A stretch of 64,000 nt of DNA from Sphingobacterium siyangense (GTDB lineage: Bacteria > Bacteroidota > Bacteroidia > Sphingobacteriales > Sphingobacteriaceae). A program made the translations under genes and the position numbers. Position 1 is the stretch's first letter. The number at the start of each line of letters is the position of its first letter. Below, in pieces: positions 34,612 to 44,095 of the stretch. Location of the stretch: NCBI RefSeq assembly GCF_007830445.1, contig NZ_VLKR01000005.1, positions 1 through 64,000 of the forward strand, given 5' to 3'. The notes beneath the pieces were generated by a model. It made no database searches, had not been told where the DNA came from, and saw only the letters and a program-made list of their open reading frames with translations.

Positions 34612-36222
34612 ATGCAGAAAAGTATTAAACGAAATATTTTTGTAGCCGCTACATATGCTGCAGTATTGCTTCTCGGCTTGCTGTTGGGACAAAATTATGC
34701 CGAGGAGCAGGGAAGTAACCAGAAAACAACTTTTTCAAGTTTGCGCTCCAATGGCAATTCCGATAAATTACAATATCTCATTCAGTTAATTTCCGAGAAT
34801 TACGTCGACAATGTCAGTATAGACACCGTGCAGGATGAAGCCATTGAGCATGTTGTTTCCCGCCTGGATCCTTTTTCCACCTTTTTGAAACCCAATCAAG
34901 TGCTAGCAAAGCAGGAAACTCTTGAGGGAACATTTGATGGTATCGGAGTAGAGTACTTTCGCCTGAAAGATACGCTACTTGTTGTTGGGATGGTTGCAGC
35001 TGGTCCCGCTGAAAAAGCAGGTATGCGTATTGGCGACCGCATTTTAAAGATCGGAAATAAGGATCTTGTCGGAAGAAAGGTAACCGAATCCGAAATTGAA
35101 AAACTGATCCGCGGAAAGAAGGGTACAGCTGTATTGATCTCCATTCAACGCAATGGAGTAGTATTGGGCAATCCAATAAAAGTCATTCGTGATCAGGTAA
35201 ATGTTTCGAGTTTAGATGCATCGTATATGATCGCTCCGAAAACAGCTTATGTGAAAATTCGAAGATTTGGACATAAGACAGCAGATGAATTCCGGCAGTC
35301 ACTCATTGACTTACGAAAAAGCGGAGCTCAAGATCTTATTTTGGACCTACGTAATAATGGTGGCGGATTTGTACATACGGCAATTGATCTGGCTGGTCAA
35401 TTTTTCAAAGAAAAGAGACTGTTGATGTATACCGAGGGTGCGAATGAACTGCGCCAGGATTTCTATTCTGAGAAGGCTGGTGATTTTGGTGATGGCCGGG
35501 TCATTGTGCTGATCAATGAAAGCACAGCATCAGCGAGCGAAATACTGAGCGGTGCTCTTCAGGATTTGGATCGGGCAACTATTGTCGGCCGCAGATCCTA
35601 TGGCAAAGGTTTGGTGCAAGAGCAATTTGATTTTTCAGACGGTTCTGCAATCAATCTGACTGTTGCTCGCTACTATACACCGCTTGGAAGATGTATTCAG
35701 CGAAAATATGCACGGGCAAATTTTGATGCAGCAAAATACATGACAGGCTTCGATCTATGGACAATGGATACCGAATTCAGCCAAAAAGAAATGTTTACAA
35801 CCAGCAAAGGAAAGCTTGTATTCGGTGGTGGCGGTATTCTTCCGGACGTGACTATCCCGATTGACACCAATGAAACCAGTGCCAAGTACCGCGAGATATT
35901 TCATTCCAATGCAATCGAAGAGTTTGTTTATGATCGTTTCACGAAACATCTGCCAGCATATTCTATCGAGAATTTCATTAGTGGCTATCACTTGCCAGCA
36001 ACAGAATTTGATCTATTCATTTCATATCTTAATAGCCAAAAACGGATCGCGGTCACAGCCAAAGAAGCAAAAAACTTACATGATTTAATTCAATCCGATA
36101 TCGAGGCCTTGGTCGGTCGATATTATTTTGGTCGTGAAGCGTATTACAAAATCAAAAACCGAAGAGATAAATTTATTGAAATAGGTCTTAAAACGTTGGG
36201 GTATCAGATGCCTAAGGTTTAA
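34612..36222 (+). CDS. S41 family C-terminal processing peptidase
   Basis: 536 residues. An N-terminal membrane anchor or signal (residues about 9-28) is followed by a helical segment, a PDZ domain (about 107-185, GIGVEYFRLKDTLLVVGMVAAGPAEKAGMRIGDRI) and the tail-specific protease domain. The catalytic dyad is seen as S307 in NESTASASEI and K332 in RRSYGKGLVQE, the same 25-residue spacing as E. coli Prc. A C-terminal extension of about 150 residues with no repeat follows. It trims periplasmic proteins from their C-termini. Its last 11 bases overlap the 3' end of the convergent gene. Confidence 0.92.
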   Translation: MQKSIKRNIFVAATYAAVLLLGLLLGQNYAEEQGSNQKTTFSSLRSNGNSDKLQYLIQLISENYVDNVSIDTVQDEAIEHVVSRLDPFSTFLKPNQVLAKQETLEGTFDGIGVEYFRLKDTLLVVGMVAAGPAEKAGMRIGDRILKIGNKDLVGRKVTESEIEKLIRGKKGTAVLISIQRNGVVLGNPIKVIRDQVNVSSLDASYMIAPKTAYVKIRRFGHKTADEFRQSLIDLRKSGAQDLILDLRNNGGGFVHTAIDLAGQFFKEKRLLMYTEGANELRQDFYSEKAGDFGDGRVIVLINESTASASEILSGALQDLDRATIVGRRSYGKGLVQEQFDFSDGSAINLTVARYYTPLGRCIQRKYARANFDAAKYMTGFDLWTMDTEFSQKEMFTTSKGKLVFGGGGILPDVTIPIDTNETSAKYREIFHSNAIEEFVYDRFTKHLPAYSIENFISGYHLPATEFDLFISYLNSQKRIAVTAKEAKNLHDLIQSDIEALVGRYYFGREAYYKIKNRRDKFIEIGLKTLGYQMPKV

Positions 36223-37327
36223 GTCTAAGATCAGACCATACAGGATAATGATCCGACAATTTCTGTTTGACAATCTGATAGTTCATCACCTGAAATTTCG
36301 GACTGGCAAAAATATAGTCGATCTGGAATATCGGAAGCAGGGCATGATGGGTTACTCCCCAGCCATTACCTTTCTCCTTAAATGCATTATACAGCCTGTC
36401 TCCAATTAGATTGACCGAGTAGCTCATTGGCGTATCATTGAAATCACCTACCGCAATATAAGGATATTGACATTCATTCATGTGTTTCTTTAACGAATGC
36501 GCCTGTTCGCTACGAAGCTCGAAGGCATTCTTAAGTTTACGGCTCAATTTACGTGTCCTCGAATTATCCGATTCATTATTATTCGACAGATTTTGGATAA
36601 ATTCCTTGTCTTCATTTTGAAGCGCAAAAGAACGGAGATGTATATTATAGATACGAATCAGTGTATCTTGTTTTTTGATATCTACATAACTAATCCGGTT
36701 GATTCCGTAATCGTTGTCTCTGATGGTCCCTGAATCATAGATCGGGAAACGCGAAAGAACAGCCATTCCATACGCCTCGTAATCGTTTTTAGAACTAGGC
36801 TCAAAGAAAAAATAATCATAGCCCAGTTTATCTTTGAATTCCTCTGAGAACACATGTTTTCCTTTAATCTTGCTAATATATTCCTGAAAGCAGATCACAT
36901 CGGGAGATATGCTGTCAATAATTCGGACAACGTCGGCTTTAAAGTTTTTTTTCTCATCGTTTACTTTTTTGAACAAATGAGCATTGAAGGTCATGATGCG
37001 AAGGGTACGTGTCTCGGAGGATACAGGGGCATTCTCTTTGCGAATGTTCCAATGTTTAGTTAAAAAAGGCCATCCAATGAGGATTGTAACGAGTGAATAA
37101 AGTGCAATTTTCCGTTTGCGGAGTAGCCAGTAAAAGATAAATCCAATATTGATAAGGAGAATTGGAAGGTAGCCCAGGCCCATAAATGCAATGGGCCAAA
37201 AAGATTTAGGATTAATGAAGGTCGCCGAATAGCTCATAAGCAATGCAACGATCGCAAGCATATTTGCCAGGAACATTGTTTTACTTATAAAGCCCAGTTT
37301 TCTTCTTAAAAATGTCCTTTTATCCAT
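36212..37327 (-). CDS. Membrane-anchored endonuclease/exonuclease/phosphatase family protein
   Basis: 371 residues from the ATG at 37327 (MDKRTFLRRKL), which gives an 8-base overlap with the upstream rhomboid gene; the longer start at 37375 is less likely. Three N-terminal transmembrane segments (about residues 15-90) precede an EEP domain: MTFNAHLFKK, VICFQEYISK, IRIYNIHLRSF, AVGDFNDTPMSY, QIDYIFASPKF and LSDHYPVWSDL. The catalytic face is probably outside the cytoplasm. It is the last gene of the mutL-rhomboid-rhomboid-EEP run on the minus strand. Substrate unknown. Confidence 0.88.
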   Translation of the reverse strand: MDKRTFLRRKLGFISKTMFLANMLAIVALLMSYSATFINPKSFWPIAFMGLGYLPILLINIGFIFYWLLRKRKIALYSLVTILIGWPFLTKHWNIRKENAPVSSETRTLRIMTFNAHLFKKVNDEKKNFKADVVRIIDSISPDVICFQEYISKIKGKHVFSEEFKDKLGYDYFFFEPSSKNDYEAYGMAVLSRFPIYDSGTIRDNDYGINRISYVDIKKQDTLIRIYNIHLRSFALQNEDKEFIQNLSNNNESDNSRTRKLSRKLKNAFELRSEQAHSLKKHMNECQYPYIAVGDFNDTPMSYSVNLIGDRLYNAFKEKGNGWGVTHHALLPIFQIDYIFASPKFQVMNYQIVKQKLSDHYPVWSDLRLKP

Positions 37328-38198
37328 CAACCTTGTCACCACTATTGCTTGCCCTAAAGAGCGTTTCTTTTTCATGGTTCGTTAGACTGTCGTAGCCAGA
37401 AACAGAAATTTTATCTAAGATAGCATCGATTTCGTCCTGATTGGGTAAGTCATAACGATGTTTCCGATTTGTCGGAATATTGTTACCTACAACGACTTTC
37501 ATTTTTGCAGGCTTCTGTTGTTTTTTCTGAAAAATCGTAGACCAGTCCATTCCCGATTTTAGCGCATAAGTGAATCCCATTCCAAAAAGTATAACTGCAA
37601 AATACGAAATGGCAGCAGGTCGATTGGTCATCGTAAGGGTAAGGAATTCCAATCCAAAATAAATAATAGCCACTAATTTTAGCTTAACAGTACCAATAAG
37701 GAGAAAGCGTAATTCGTACTTGGGAACCAAAGTCACAATCGCGGCTAATACCGCTGCCAGGGGAAGAGAACCTCCCATAAGCTGTAAGTTACTTGGCATG
37801 GGAATAAGTGACCCAAAGCCCATATAGAGCACGCTGCCGAGCAGCCATGAGGCGATATAGACAAATAGAAATTGCCGTTTGTTTAAGAAGGTAAAGAAGA
37901 TCTGACCGACCCAATAGAGCCAGAGACTATCAAAAAGTATGGTCCAGAGCTTGACGTAAACGAAATTCGATGTAACCAATGACCAGGGTTGTGCAATAAA
38001 GCTTGAGAAATTACTCGGTAAACTTAATAGACGCACCGTAGGCTCCAAAAAGCTTTGTGGTACAATTTTTAATTCGAAGAGCAGGTCTAAAAAATAAATG
38101 AGGACAAATAAACAGACCTGAATACTGATCACCAAAGGTACGGGCGATCCAGTTTTATAGGTTTGTCTCCAAAAATCTTTTAAACCGATGTTATTCAT
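37320..38198 (-). CDS. Rhomboid-like membrane protein, catalytic residues degenerate
   Basis: 292 residues with about six transmembrane segments and a cytoplasmic C-terminal tail (basic KKQQKPAKMKV, then acidic). The overall layout is rhomboid: a TM1-L1 region, then LMGGSLPLAAVL where active enzymes have GASG, then AAISYFAVILFG where active enzymes have a His before GxxxG. A Ser (about S144) is kept, but the second Gly of GxSG and the catalytic His are missing. Proteolysis is therefore unlikely; it may be a pseudoprotease. It lies 11 bases after an intact rhomboid gene, which suggests duplication and divergence, or a working pair. Confidence 0.82.
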   Translation of the reverse strand: MNNIGLKDFWRQTYKTGSPVPLVISIQVCLFVLIYFLDLLFELKIVPQSFLEPTVRLLSLPSNFSSFIAQPWSLVTSNFVYVKLWTILFDSLWLYWVGQIFFTFLNKRQFLFVYIASWLLGSVLYMGFGSLIPMPSNLQLMGGSLPLAAVLAAIVTLVPKYELRFLLIGTVKLKLVAIIYFGLEFLTLTMTNRPAAISYFAVILFGMGFTYALKSGMDWSTIFQKKQQKPAKMKVVVGNNIPTNRKHRYDLPNQDEIDAILDKISVSGYDSLTNHEKETLFRASNSGDKVDG

Positions 38199-38209
38199 TG
38201 CGCACGATA

Positions 38210-38896
38210 TTAATAAATTCCTTTTCTAATCTTCCACAGTTTAAGCAGTAGATAGCCAAATAGTGCACCACCGACATGAGCCAGGTGAGCCACAGAATCC
38301 CCTGGTCTAGACAAACTCATATAAATTTCGATGAGAATGAATCCACCGATCATATACTTTGCTTTGACTGGTACAGGAATAAACAAAAATTGAAGCGGTA
38401 TGTTTGGAAAAAGGTAGGCAAATGCTAATAGAACACCATAAATGGCTCCTGAGGCCCCCAACATCGGAATGAGGTAGGTTAGTGCTTCATTATTTCCGGT
38501 ATTGGCCATGGCAATAAGTTCGTTTCCGCTTATGCCGTGAAGTGGAGCGAAAGAACCTGTCGCATTATAGAGTTGTATACCATTTACAGCTGTATAAAGA
38601 AACCAGGCACCGATTCCCGAAACCAGGTAGAAATTTAAAAAACGTTTTGAACCAAGGACCTGCTCAATCATAGGACCGAACATGACCAGGGAAAACATAT
38701 TGAAGAAGATATGGCTAATATTGTTCTTGTCGTGCATAAACATATGCGTGATCACCTGCCAAATTTTAAAATAAGGGGAGTCCGGATAATAGACCGCAAG
38801 ATAATCATATGCTACAGGTACAAGTTGTGATCCAATATAAAATATGATATTGATGATCAATAAATTCTTGATAACAGGTGTCAGTTGTGGAAACAT
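38210..38896 (-). CDS. Rhomboid family intramembrane serine protease
   Basis: 228 residues and six transmembrane segments. The dyad is intact: S149 in LGASGAIYG and H207 in AHLAHVGGALFG. The HIFFNMFSL motif of TM2 (His and Asn of the oxyanion region) is also present. It cleaves transmembrane substrates in the plane of the inner membrane. It is downstream of mutL by about 12 bases and upstream of the degenerate paralogue; all are on one strand with tight spacing. Confidence 0.95.
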   Translation of the reverse strand: MFPQLTPVIKNLLIINIIFYIGSQLVPVAYDYLAVYYPDSPYFKIWQVITHMFMHDKNNISHIFFNMFSLVMFGPMIEQVLGSKRFLNFYLVSGIGAWFLYTAVNGIQLYNATGSFAPLHGISGNELIAMANTGNNEALTYLIPMLGASGAIYGVLLAFAYLFPNIPLQFLFIPVPVKAKYMIGGFILIEIYMSLSRPGDSVAHLAHVGGALFGYLLLKLWKIRKGIY

Positions 38897-38908
38897 ATAT
38901 TTTATCTT

Positions 38909-40795
38909 CTAATTTTTGCCAAATTTTTCCGCTAATTCTTGCAATGTAAATGTTACAATCACAGGGTTGCCATAGATGGAGATATTGGGTGAGTGACAGG
39001 CAAATAGTCTGTCCACAAGCTCTGCCATTGCTGTATTGTCCAACGCGGTACCAGGTTTAATGGCCGCATTACGGGCAAGGCTTTTTGCAAGATTTTCGCG
39101 CTTAGCGAGCTTATACTCAGATTGATTGTTTTTGTAATCCTCCAATATTTTCTCAATCATCTTTATTTCGTCGAATCCTGTCCCTAAGTCTGCAGGAATT
39201 CCGTCAATAATATAGGAATTTTTTCCAAATTCACGAATTTGAAAGCCTAAGCCATTGATGTCCTCCAAAAGGTCTTTCATTAATTCATTATCTGCAGCAT
39301 TTAGGTCCAAAGTCTGTGGAAACAAACTTTGCTGACTCAGCCCTTTATGTTGGTCCAGTTGCGCAAGAAATTGCTCAAAGAGAATACGTTCATGTGCAGC
39401 CTGTTGATCAATTAGAATAAATCCAGAGTGAATCTGAGAGACAATATATTTATTATGGAGCTGAAAAAAGAGCTTTGAGGATGACTTATCTTCGACCTGA
39501 ATGACCTGTGAGCTATCCGTATGCAATTCCGGCTCCGCATGCAATGGCAGCTGAACAGATTCCTCCTCTTCGACGATTTGGTACAGGGAATCCCAATTGC
39601 TAGGTATGCCACCTGTTTTCTTGTTAAGTCCTTCAGCGTAGCTTTCTGAACGGGTGTAGCTCGAATTGGATTTCGATTTGTCTGTATCAAATGGATTGAA
39701 GTCTGGATTAAAAGTTACCGTTGGAACGATGATTTCATCTAATGCCTTTTTTGTAATAAGATTGGTGAAGCTTGTTTCCTGTTCAAAATCCAAAGATGGC
39801 ATGATATTGTACCGTCCCAACGATCTTTTTACGGCTGAACGGATAATGGCGTAAATAGCCTTATCGTCTTCATACTTAATTTCGGTCTTGGTAGGGTGTA
39901 CGTTGATATCGATGCGTGCAGGATCTATGTCGATAAATAATACATAGAAAGGGAATGTTTCGGCCTGTAAAATATCTTCATAAGCATTCATGACTGCATG
40001 GTGCAGGTATGGATCACGTACAAAGCGTTTGTTGACAAAGAAAAACTGTTCACCACGTGTTTTTTTTGCAAATTCAGGTTTCCCAACAAAACCTTCTACC
40101 TTGATGATGGACGTATCTTCTTCCACAGGGACAAGTCGCTGATTGTAATTGTTGCCAAAAATATGGACAATACGTTGTTTCAGCGTCTCAGCCGGCAAAT
40201 GGTAGATCTCATTTCCGTCGCTATGTAAGGTTAGGAAAATCTGTGGATTTGATAAAGCAATACGTTGAAATTCATCAATGATATGACGCATTTCTACCGA
40301 GTTGCTCTTTAGGAAGTTTCTCCGTGCAGGAATATTGTAAAAAAGATTTTTAACTAAAATATTTGTCCCGGCAGCAACAGCTTCCGGGTATTGGTTGACA
40401 ACTTTTGATCCCTCTATCTCAACAACTGTACCCAGTTCATCTTCAATGCGGCGTGTTTTGAGCTCTACCTGTGCAATCGCAGCAATGGATGCCATTGCTT
40501 CACCACGGAAACCCATCGTACGGATAGCGAATAAGTCTTCAGCCTTACGAATTTTCGATGTTGCGTGACGTTCAAAACAAAGACGAGCATCAGTTACGCT
40601 CATGCCACAGCCATTGTCAATGACCTGGATCAATGACTTGCCTGCATCTTTAACAATAAGTTTTATTTTGTCAGCTCCAGCATCAATAGCATTCTCAATC
40701 AATTCTTTAATGGCAGACGCTGGTCGCTGCACCACTTCTCCCGCCGCAATCTGATTAGCAACATTATCTGGAAGTAATTGAATAATATCCGACAT
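38909..40795 (-). CDS. mutL: DNA mismatch repair protein MutL
   Basis: 628 residues from the ATG at 40795 (MSDIIQLLPDNVANQIAAGEV); 15 codons upstream in frame are not coding. The GHKL ATPase domain shows ELIENAIDAGA, DNGCGM, ATSKI and GFRGEAMASI. The transducer domain shows VNKRFVRD and DVNVHPTKTE-like sequence. After a variable acidic linker, the C-terminal dimerisation domain has DQQAAHERILFE. That is the endonuclease motif DQHA(x)2E(x)4E with His replaced by Gln. It couples MutS recognition to strand removal. A -7 element ends 6 bases from the ATG. Confidence 0.96.
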   Translation of the reverse strand: MSDIIQLLPDNVANQIAAGEVVQRPASAIKELIENAIDAGADKIKLIVKDAGKSLIQVIDNGCGMSVTDARLCFERHATSKIRKAEDLFAIRTMGFRGEAMASIAAIAQVELKTRRIEDELGTVVEIEGSKVVNQYPEAVAAGTNILVKNLFYNIPARRNFLKSNSVEMRHIIDEFQRIALSNPQIFLTLHSDGNEIYHLPAETLKQRIVHIFGNNYNQRLVPVEEDTSIIKVEGFVGKPEFAKKTRGEQFFFVNKRFVRDPYLHHAVMNAYEDILQAETFPFYVLFIDIDPARIDINVHPTKTEIKYEDDKAIYAIIRSAVKRSLGRYNIMPSLDFEQETSFTNLITKKALDEIIVPTVTFNPDFNPFDTDKSKSNSSYTRSESYAEGLNKKTGGIPSNWDSLYQIVEEEESVQLPLHAEPELHTDSSQVIQVEDKSSSKLFFQLHNKYIVSQIHSGFILIDQQAAHERILFEQFLAQLDQHKGLSQQSLFPQTLDLNAADNELMKDLLEDINGLGFQIREFGKNSYIIDGIPADLGTGFDEIKMIEKILEDYKNNQSEYKLAKRENLAKSLARNAAIKPGTALDNTAMAELVDRLFACHSPNISIYGNPVIVTFTLQELAEKFGKN

Positions 40796-40801
40796 ATAAT
40801 A

Positions 40802-40809
40802 CAAAGTTA
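40802..40809 (-). promoter_or_regulatory. -7 element of mutL
   Basis: TAACTTTG on the minus strand, 6 bases upstream of the mutL ATG. Transcription would begin at or beside the start codon. The same box sits 8 bases before the THUMP methyltransferase start. Confidence 0.55.
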
Positions 40810-41098
40810 AGAAATATCCATATTTACAGCGTATAAACACTGATGAAAATCAACTGGACATTCCGTATGTTCTTTAAAAGCAAAAACCTTTAATGTGTTC
40901 ATTTATACAAATGAAATGGATGGCATTGATAAATAGTTGCGCCCTATTCCTCGGCCGTCAAAGTCAGTGTGCGATATCTATTGCCCCATGTAAGACAAAG
41001 CTCAAGGAGTTGGAAAACATTCCTGCGCAATAACCGAGCCATCCCGAGCAAACAGCAGTCACGAAATATAATACTTCGCGGCTGCCGTTTCAAAGGCA
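40810..41098. other. Intergenic region between mutL and uvrA, nothing supported
   Basis: About 290 bases. A 40-codon ORF (40911-41033) exists on the plus strand but shows no feature that would support it. No terminator with a convincing T-run was seen after uvrA. Confidence 0.5.
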
Positions 41099-43939
41099 TT
41101 ACATTTCCAATTTTAAGAAACGTGCTGTTTCGCTTTTATTATTTTTAATTAAGTTTTCAGGTGTTCCTTCAAATAGAACCTGCCCGCCGTCTTTGCCACC
41201 CTCGGGACCGATATCAATGACCCAATCGGCCGATTTAACGACATCAAGGTTATGCTCAATAATCAAAATGGTATTCCCGCGCTCGACCAGACGATTGATA
41301 ACGCCCATAAGGACATTGACATCTTCAAAGTGAAGACCTGTTGTCGGTTCATCAAGGATATAGAATGTATTTCCAGTGTCTTTTTTAGAAAGTTCAGTAG
41401 CCAATTTTACCCGTTGTGCCTCACCCCCCGATAAGGTTGTGGAGGACTGTCCTAAGGTGATATAACCCAAACCTACATCCTGCAGTGTTTTGATCTTTCG
41501 GTAAATACTCGGTACATTTTCGAAGAAATCCACAGCATCGTTGATGCTCATATCAAGTACATCGGAAATGGATTTTCCTTTGTAGCGTACCTCTAAAGTT
41601 TCTCGGTTGTAGCGTTTTCCGTGACATGTTTCACAAGGAACCTGTACATCGGGAAGGAAATTCATTTCGATGACTTTCAGCCCGGCTCCCTGACAGGTTT
41701 CACAACGACCACCTTTGACGTTAAAGGAAAATCTTCCTGGTTTATAGCCTCTGATCTTAGCTTCTGGAAGTTGAACAAACAAGGTTCTGATATCCGAAAA
41801 TACACCGGTATAGGTCGAAGGGTTGGACCGTGGTGTACGGCCGATAGGACTTTGGTCGATCTCGATGACTTTGTCAATATGTTCTAACCCTTCAATTTTT
41901 TTGAAAGGAAGTGGAATTGCTTTGGCTCTGAAAAAATGTTTATTCAAAATCGGGTATAAAGTACCTGTGATTAGGCTTGATTTACCCGAACCTGAAACAC
42001 CCGATACAACAATGAGTTTTCCTAATGGAAAAGAGACAGACAGATTTTTTAAGTTATGTCCGGTTGCTCCATGTAATGACAATGTTTTTCCATTGCCCTC
42101 ACGGCGTTTCTCGTGAATCTTAACCTCTTTTGTCCCGTTGAGGTAAGCTGCTGTTAAAGAGTTCGATTTTAGGATTTCTGTTGGTGTACCTTCGGCAACC
42201 ACAGTCCCACCATGAACGCCTGCAGCAGGTCCCATGTCGATAACATGGTCGGCATGTAGGATCATGTCTTTGTCATGTTCCACAACAAGGACCGAATTGC
42301 CAATATCGCGTAGGTTTTTAAGCGCATTGATCAAACGTTCGTTATCCCGCTGATGGAGCCCAATACTCGGTTCATCCAGAATATAAAGTACATTCACCAG
42401 TTGGGAACCAATCTGTGTGGCCAGACGGATCCGCTGTGCTTCACCCCCCGAAAGTGTTTTAGCTGTACGGTCTAAAGTCAAGTAATTTAGGCCGACATCC
42501 AACAAGAAGCCCAAACGTGCACGGATTTCCTTTAATATCTCTGTTGCAATAATGAGCTGGCGTTCATCAAGTTTGCTTTCTACCTGATCAAACCATTCTT
42601 TGATGGATGTAATGTCCATCGTTGAGAGCTCATGGATATTTTTATCCGCAATTTTAAAATGTAAAGACTCTTTTTTTAGACGTGCTCCCGCACAGGTTGG
42701 ACAGGTCACTTTCGTTCTGAAGTCATCTAAAGAAGGCGCTTCATCCGATGATTTTCCCGAAAACTCTTCCAGCATCTTAAAGATTCCTTCAAATTCAACA
42801 CGATATTCGCGTGTGCCATAACTTCCATAAGATACCGTGACAACGATAGGCTCTTCCTTATTGCCAAATAAAAGCTGGTCAATCTGTTCTTCAGTTAGTT
42901 TTTCAAGCGGTGTTGTAATGGTAAAATCTAATTTTTTTGCGACAGCTTTCAATACTTCTGAAGTCCAATTTTCCCGGGTAGGTCCCAAAGGGGCCAAACC
43001 ACCTTTTTGAATACTTAGTTTTTTATCCGGGATAACGGCATTCTTATCAATTTCAAAAATATAGCCCAAACCATCACATGTCGGACACGCACCGTATGGG
43101 GAATTGAATGAGAAGGTATTTGGCTGTGGCTCATCATAAGAGATCCCCGATTCGGCATCCATGAGATAACGGCTATAGAATTGCTCCTGATTATCTTTCG
43201 TGGAGACCTTGATGATACCTTTCGCTGTTTTCATCGCCTGCATCACGGAAGTTTGTAAGCGCTTTTTATCTTCACGCTCTACTTTCAGACGATCTACGAC
43301 GATTTCAATATCGTGTATTTTGTAGCGGTCAACCTGCATTTTTGGAACAAGGTCCAATATTTCTCCATCCACACGTACTTTCACATAGCCTTGCTTACGG
43401 ATTTGTTCAAACAACTCACGGTAGTGGCCTTTACGCCCTTTAACCACTGGTGCCAGGATGTTCAGTGCCTGTCCTTCAAACTCAGTCAAAATCCGTTCGA
43501 TAACCTGATCGTCCGACATACGCTCCATTTTCTTCCCAGTCACATAGGAGAAAGCTTCTCCTGCTCGGGCAAATAGTAGACGCATAAAGTCATACACCTC
43601 AGTAATGGTTCCAACAGTGGACCTCGGGTTTTTGCTGGTGGTTTTCTGTTCAATGGAGATCACTGGACTTAAGCCCGATATCTTGTCCACATCCGGACGT
43701 TCCATGCCGCCCAAAAACTGACGGCTGTAGGCACTGAATGTCTCCATATACCGACGTTGTCCTTCGGCATAAATGGTGTCAAAAGCCAAGGAAGACTTTC
43801 CGCTGCCACTTAAACCTGTGATAACAACCAATTCATTTCTCGGAAAAGAAACATCTATATTTTTTAGATTATGCGCACGCGCTCCAAATACCTGAACTTC
43901 ACTTTGTTCGCCCAAATCTGGGCTTCTTTTTACTGCCAT
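41099..43939 (-). CDS. uvrA: Excinuclease ABC subunit UvrA
   Basis: 946 residues, normal length. Two ABC ATPase modules: Walker A GLSGSGKSSLAFDT near residue 40 and GVSGSGKSSLITGT in the second half, with signatures TLSGGEAQRIRLA and TLSGGEAQRVKLA. The zinc-binding pairs are present (CPTCDGLGY, CPTCAGARL, CETCQGAG and CETCHGKRYN). It finds bulky DNA lesions and loads UvrB. The start is supported by AAGGAG six bases upstream of the ATG, an unusually clear Shine-Dalgarno site for this genome. Confidence 0.97.
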   Translation of the reverse strand: MAVKRSPDLGEQSEVQVFGARAHNLKNIDVSFPRNELVVITGLSGSGKSSLAFDTIYAEGQRRYMETFSAYSRQFLGGMERPDVDKISGLSPVISIEQKTTSKNPRSTVGTITEVYDFMRLLFARAGEAFSYVTGKKMERMSDDQVIERILTEFEGQALNILAPVVKGRKGHYRELFEQIRKQGYVKVRVDGEILDLVPKMQVDRYKIHDIEIVVDRLKVEREDKKRLQTSVMQAMKTAKGIIKVSTKDNQEQFYSRYLMDAESGISYDEPQPNTFSFNSPYGACPTCDGLGYIFEIDKNAVIPDKKLSIQKGGLAPLGPTRENWTSEVLKAVAKKLDFTITTPLEKLTEEQIDQLLFGNKEEPIVVTVSYGSYGTREYRVEFEGIFKMLEEFSGKSSDEAPSLDDFRTKVTCPTCAGARLKKESLHFKIADKNIHELSTMDITSIKEWFDQVESKLDERQLIIATEILKEIRARLGFLLDVGLNYLTLDRTAKTLSGGEAQRIRLATQIGSQLVNVLYILDEPSIGLHQRDNERLINALKNLRDIGNSVLVVEHDKDMILHADHVIDMGPAAGVHGGTVVAEGTPTEILKSNSLTAAYLNGTKEVKIHEKRREGNGKTLSLHGATGHNLKNLSVSFPLGKLIVVSGVSGSGKSSLITGTLYPILNKHFFRAKAIPLPFKKIEGLEHIDKVIEIDQSPIGRTPRSNPSTYTGVFSDIRTLFVQLPEAKIRGYKPGRFSFNVKGGRCETCQGAGLKVIEMNFLPDVQVPCETCHGKRYNRETLEVRYKGKSISDVLDMSINDAVDFFENVPSIYRKIKTLQDVGLGYITLGQSSTTLSGGEAQRVKLATELSKKDTGNTFYILDEPTTGLHFEDVNVLMGVINRLVERGNTILIIEHNLDVVKSADWVIDIGPEGGKDGGQVLFEGTPENLIKNNKSETARFLKLEM

Positions 43940-44095
43940 GAAAACTCCTTAAGGTCCCGTGTGAGGGATTAAATGCAAAACATGCAAAATTACAGATTTT
44001 AAAGGAATTATGCGAGCCTTTCTGACTTTTGGAACAAAATGTGATATACAAGTGATTTAAAAAAATAATGTACCTTGCACAGTAAATCTAAATTT

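Noticed and set aside
40911..41033. A 40-codon plus-strand ORF between mutL and uvrA
   Set aside because: No upstream start signal, family or neighbour that supports it; likely chance.
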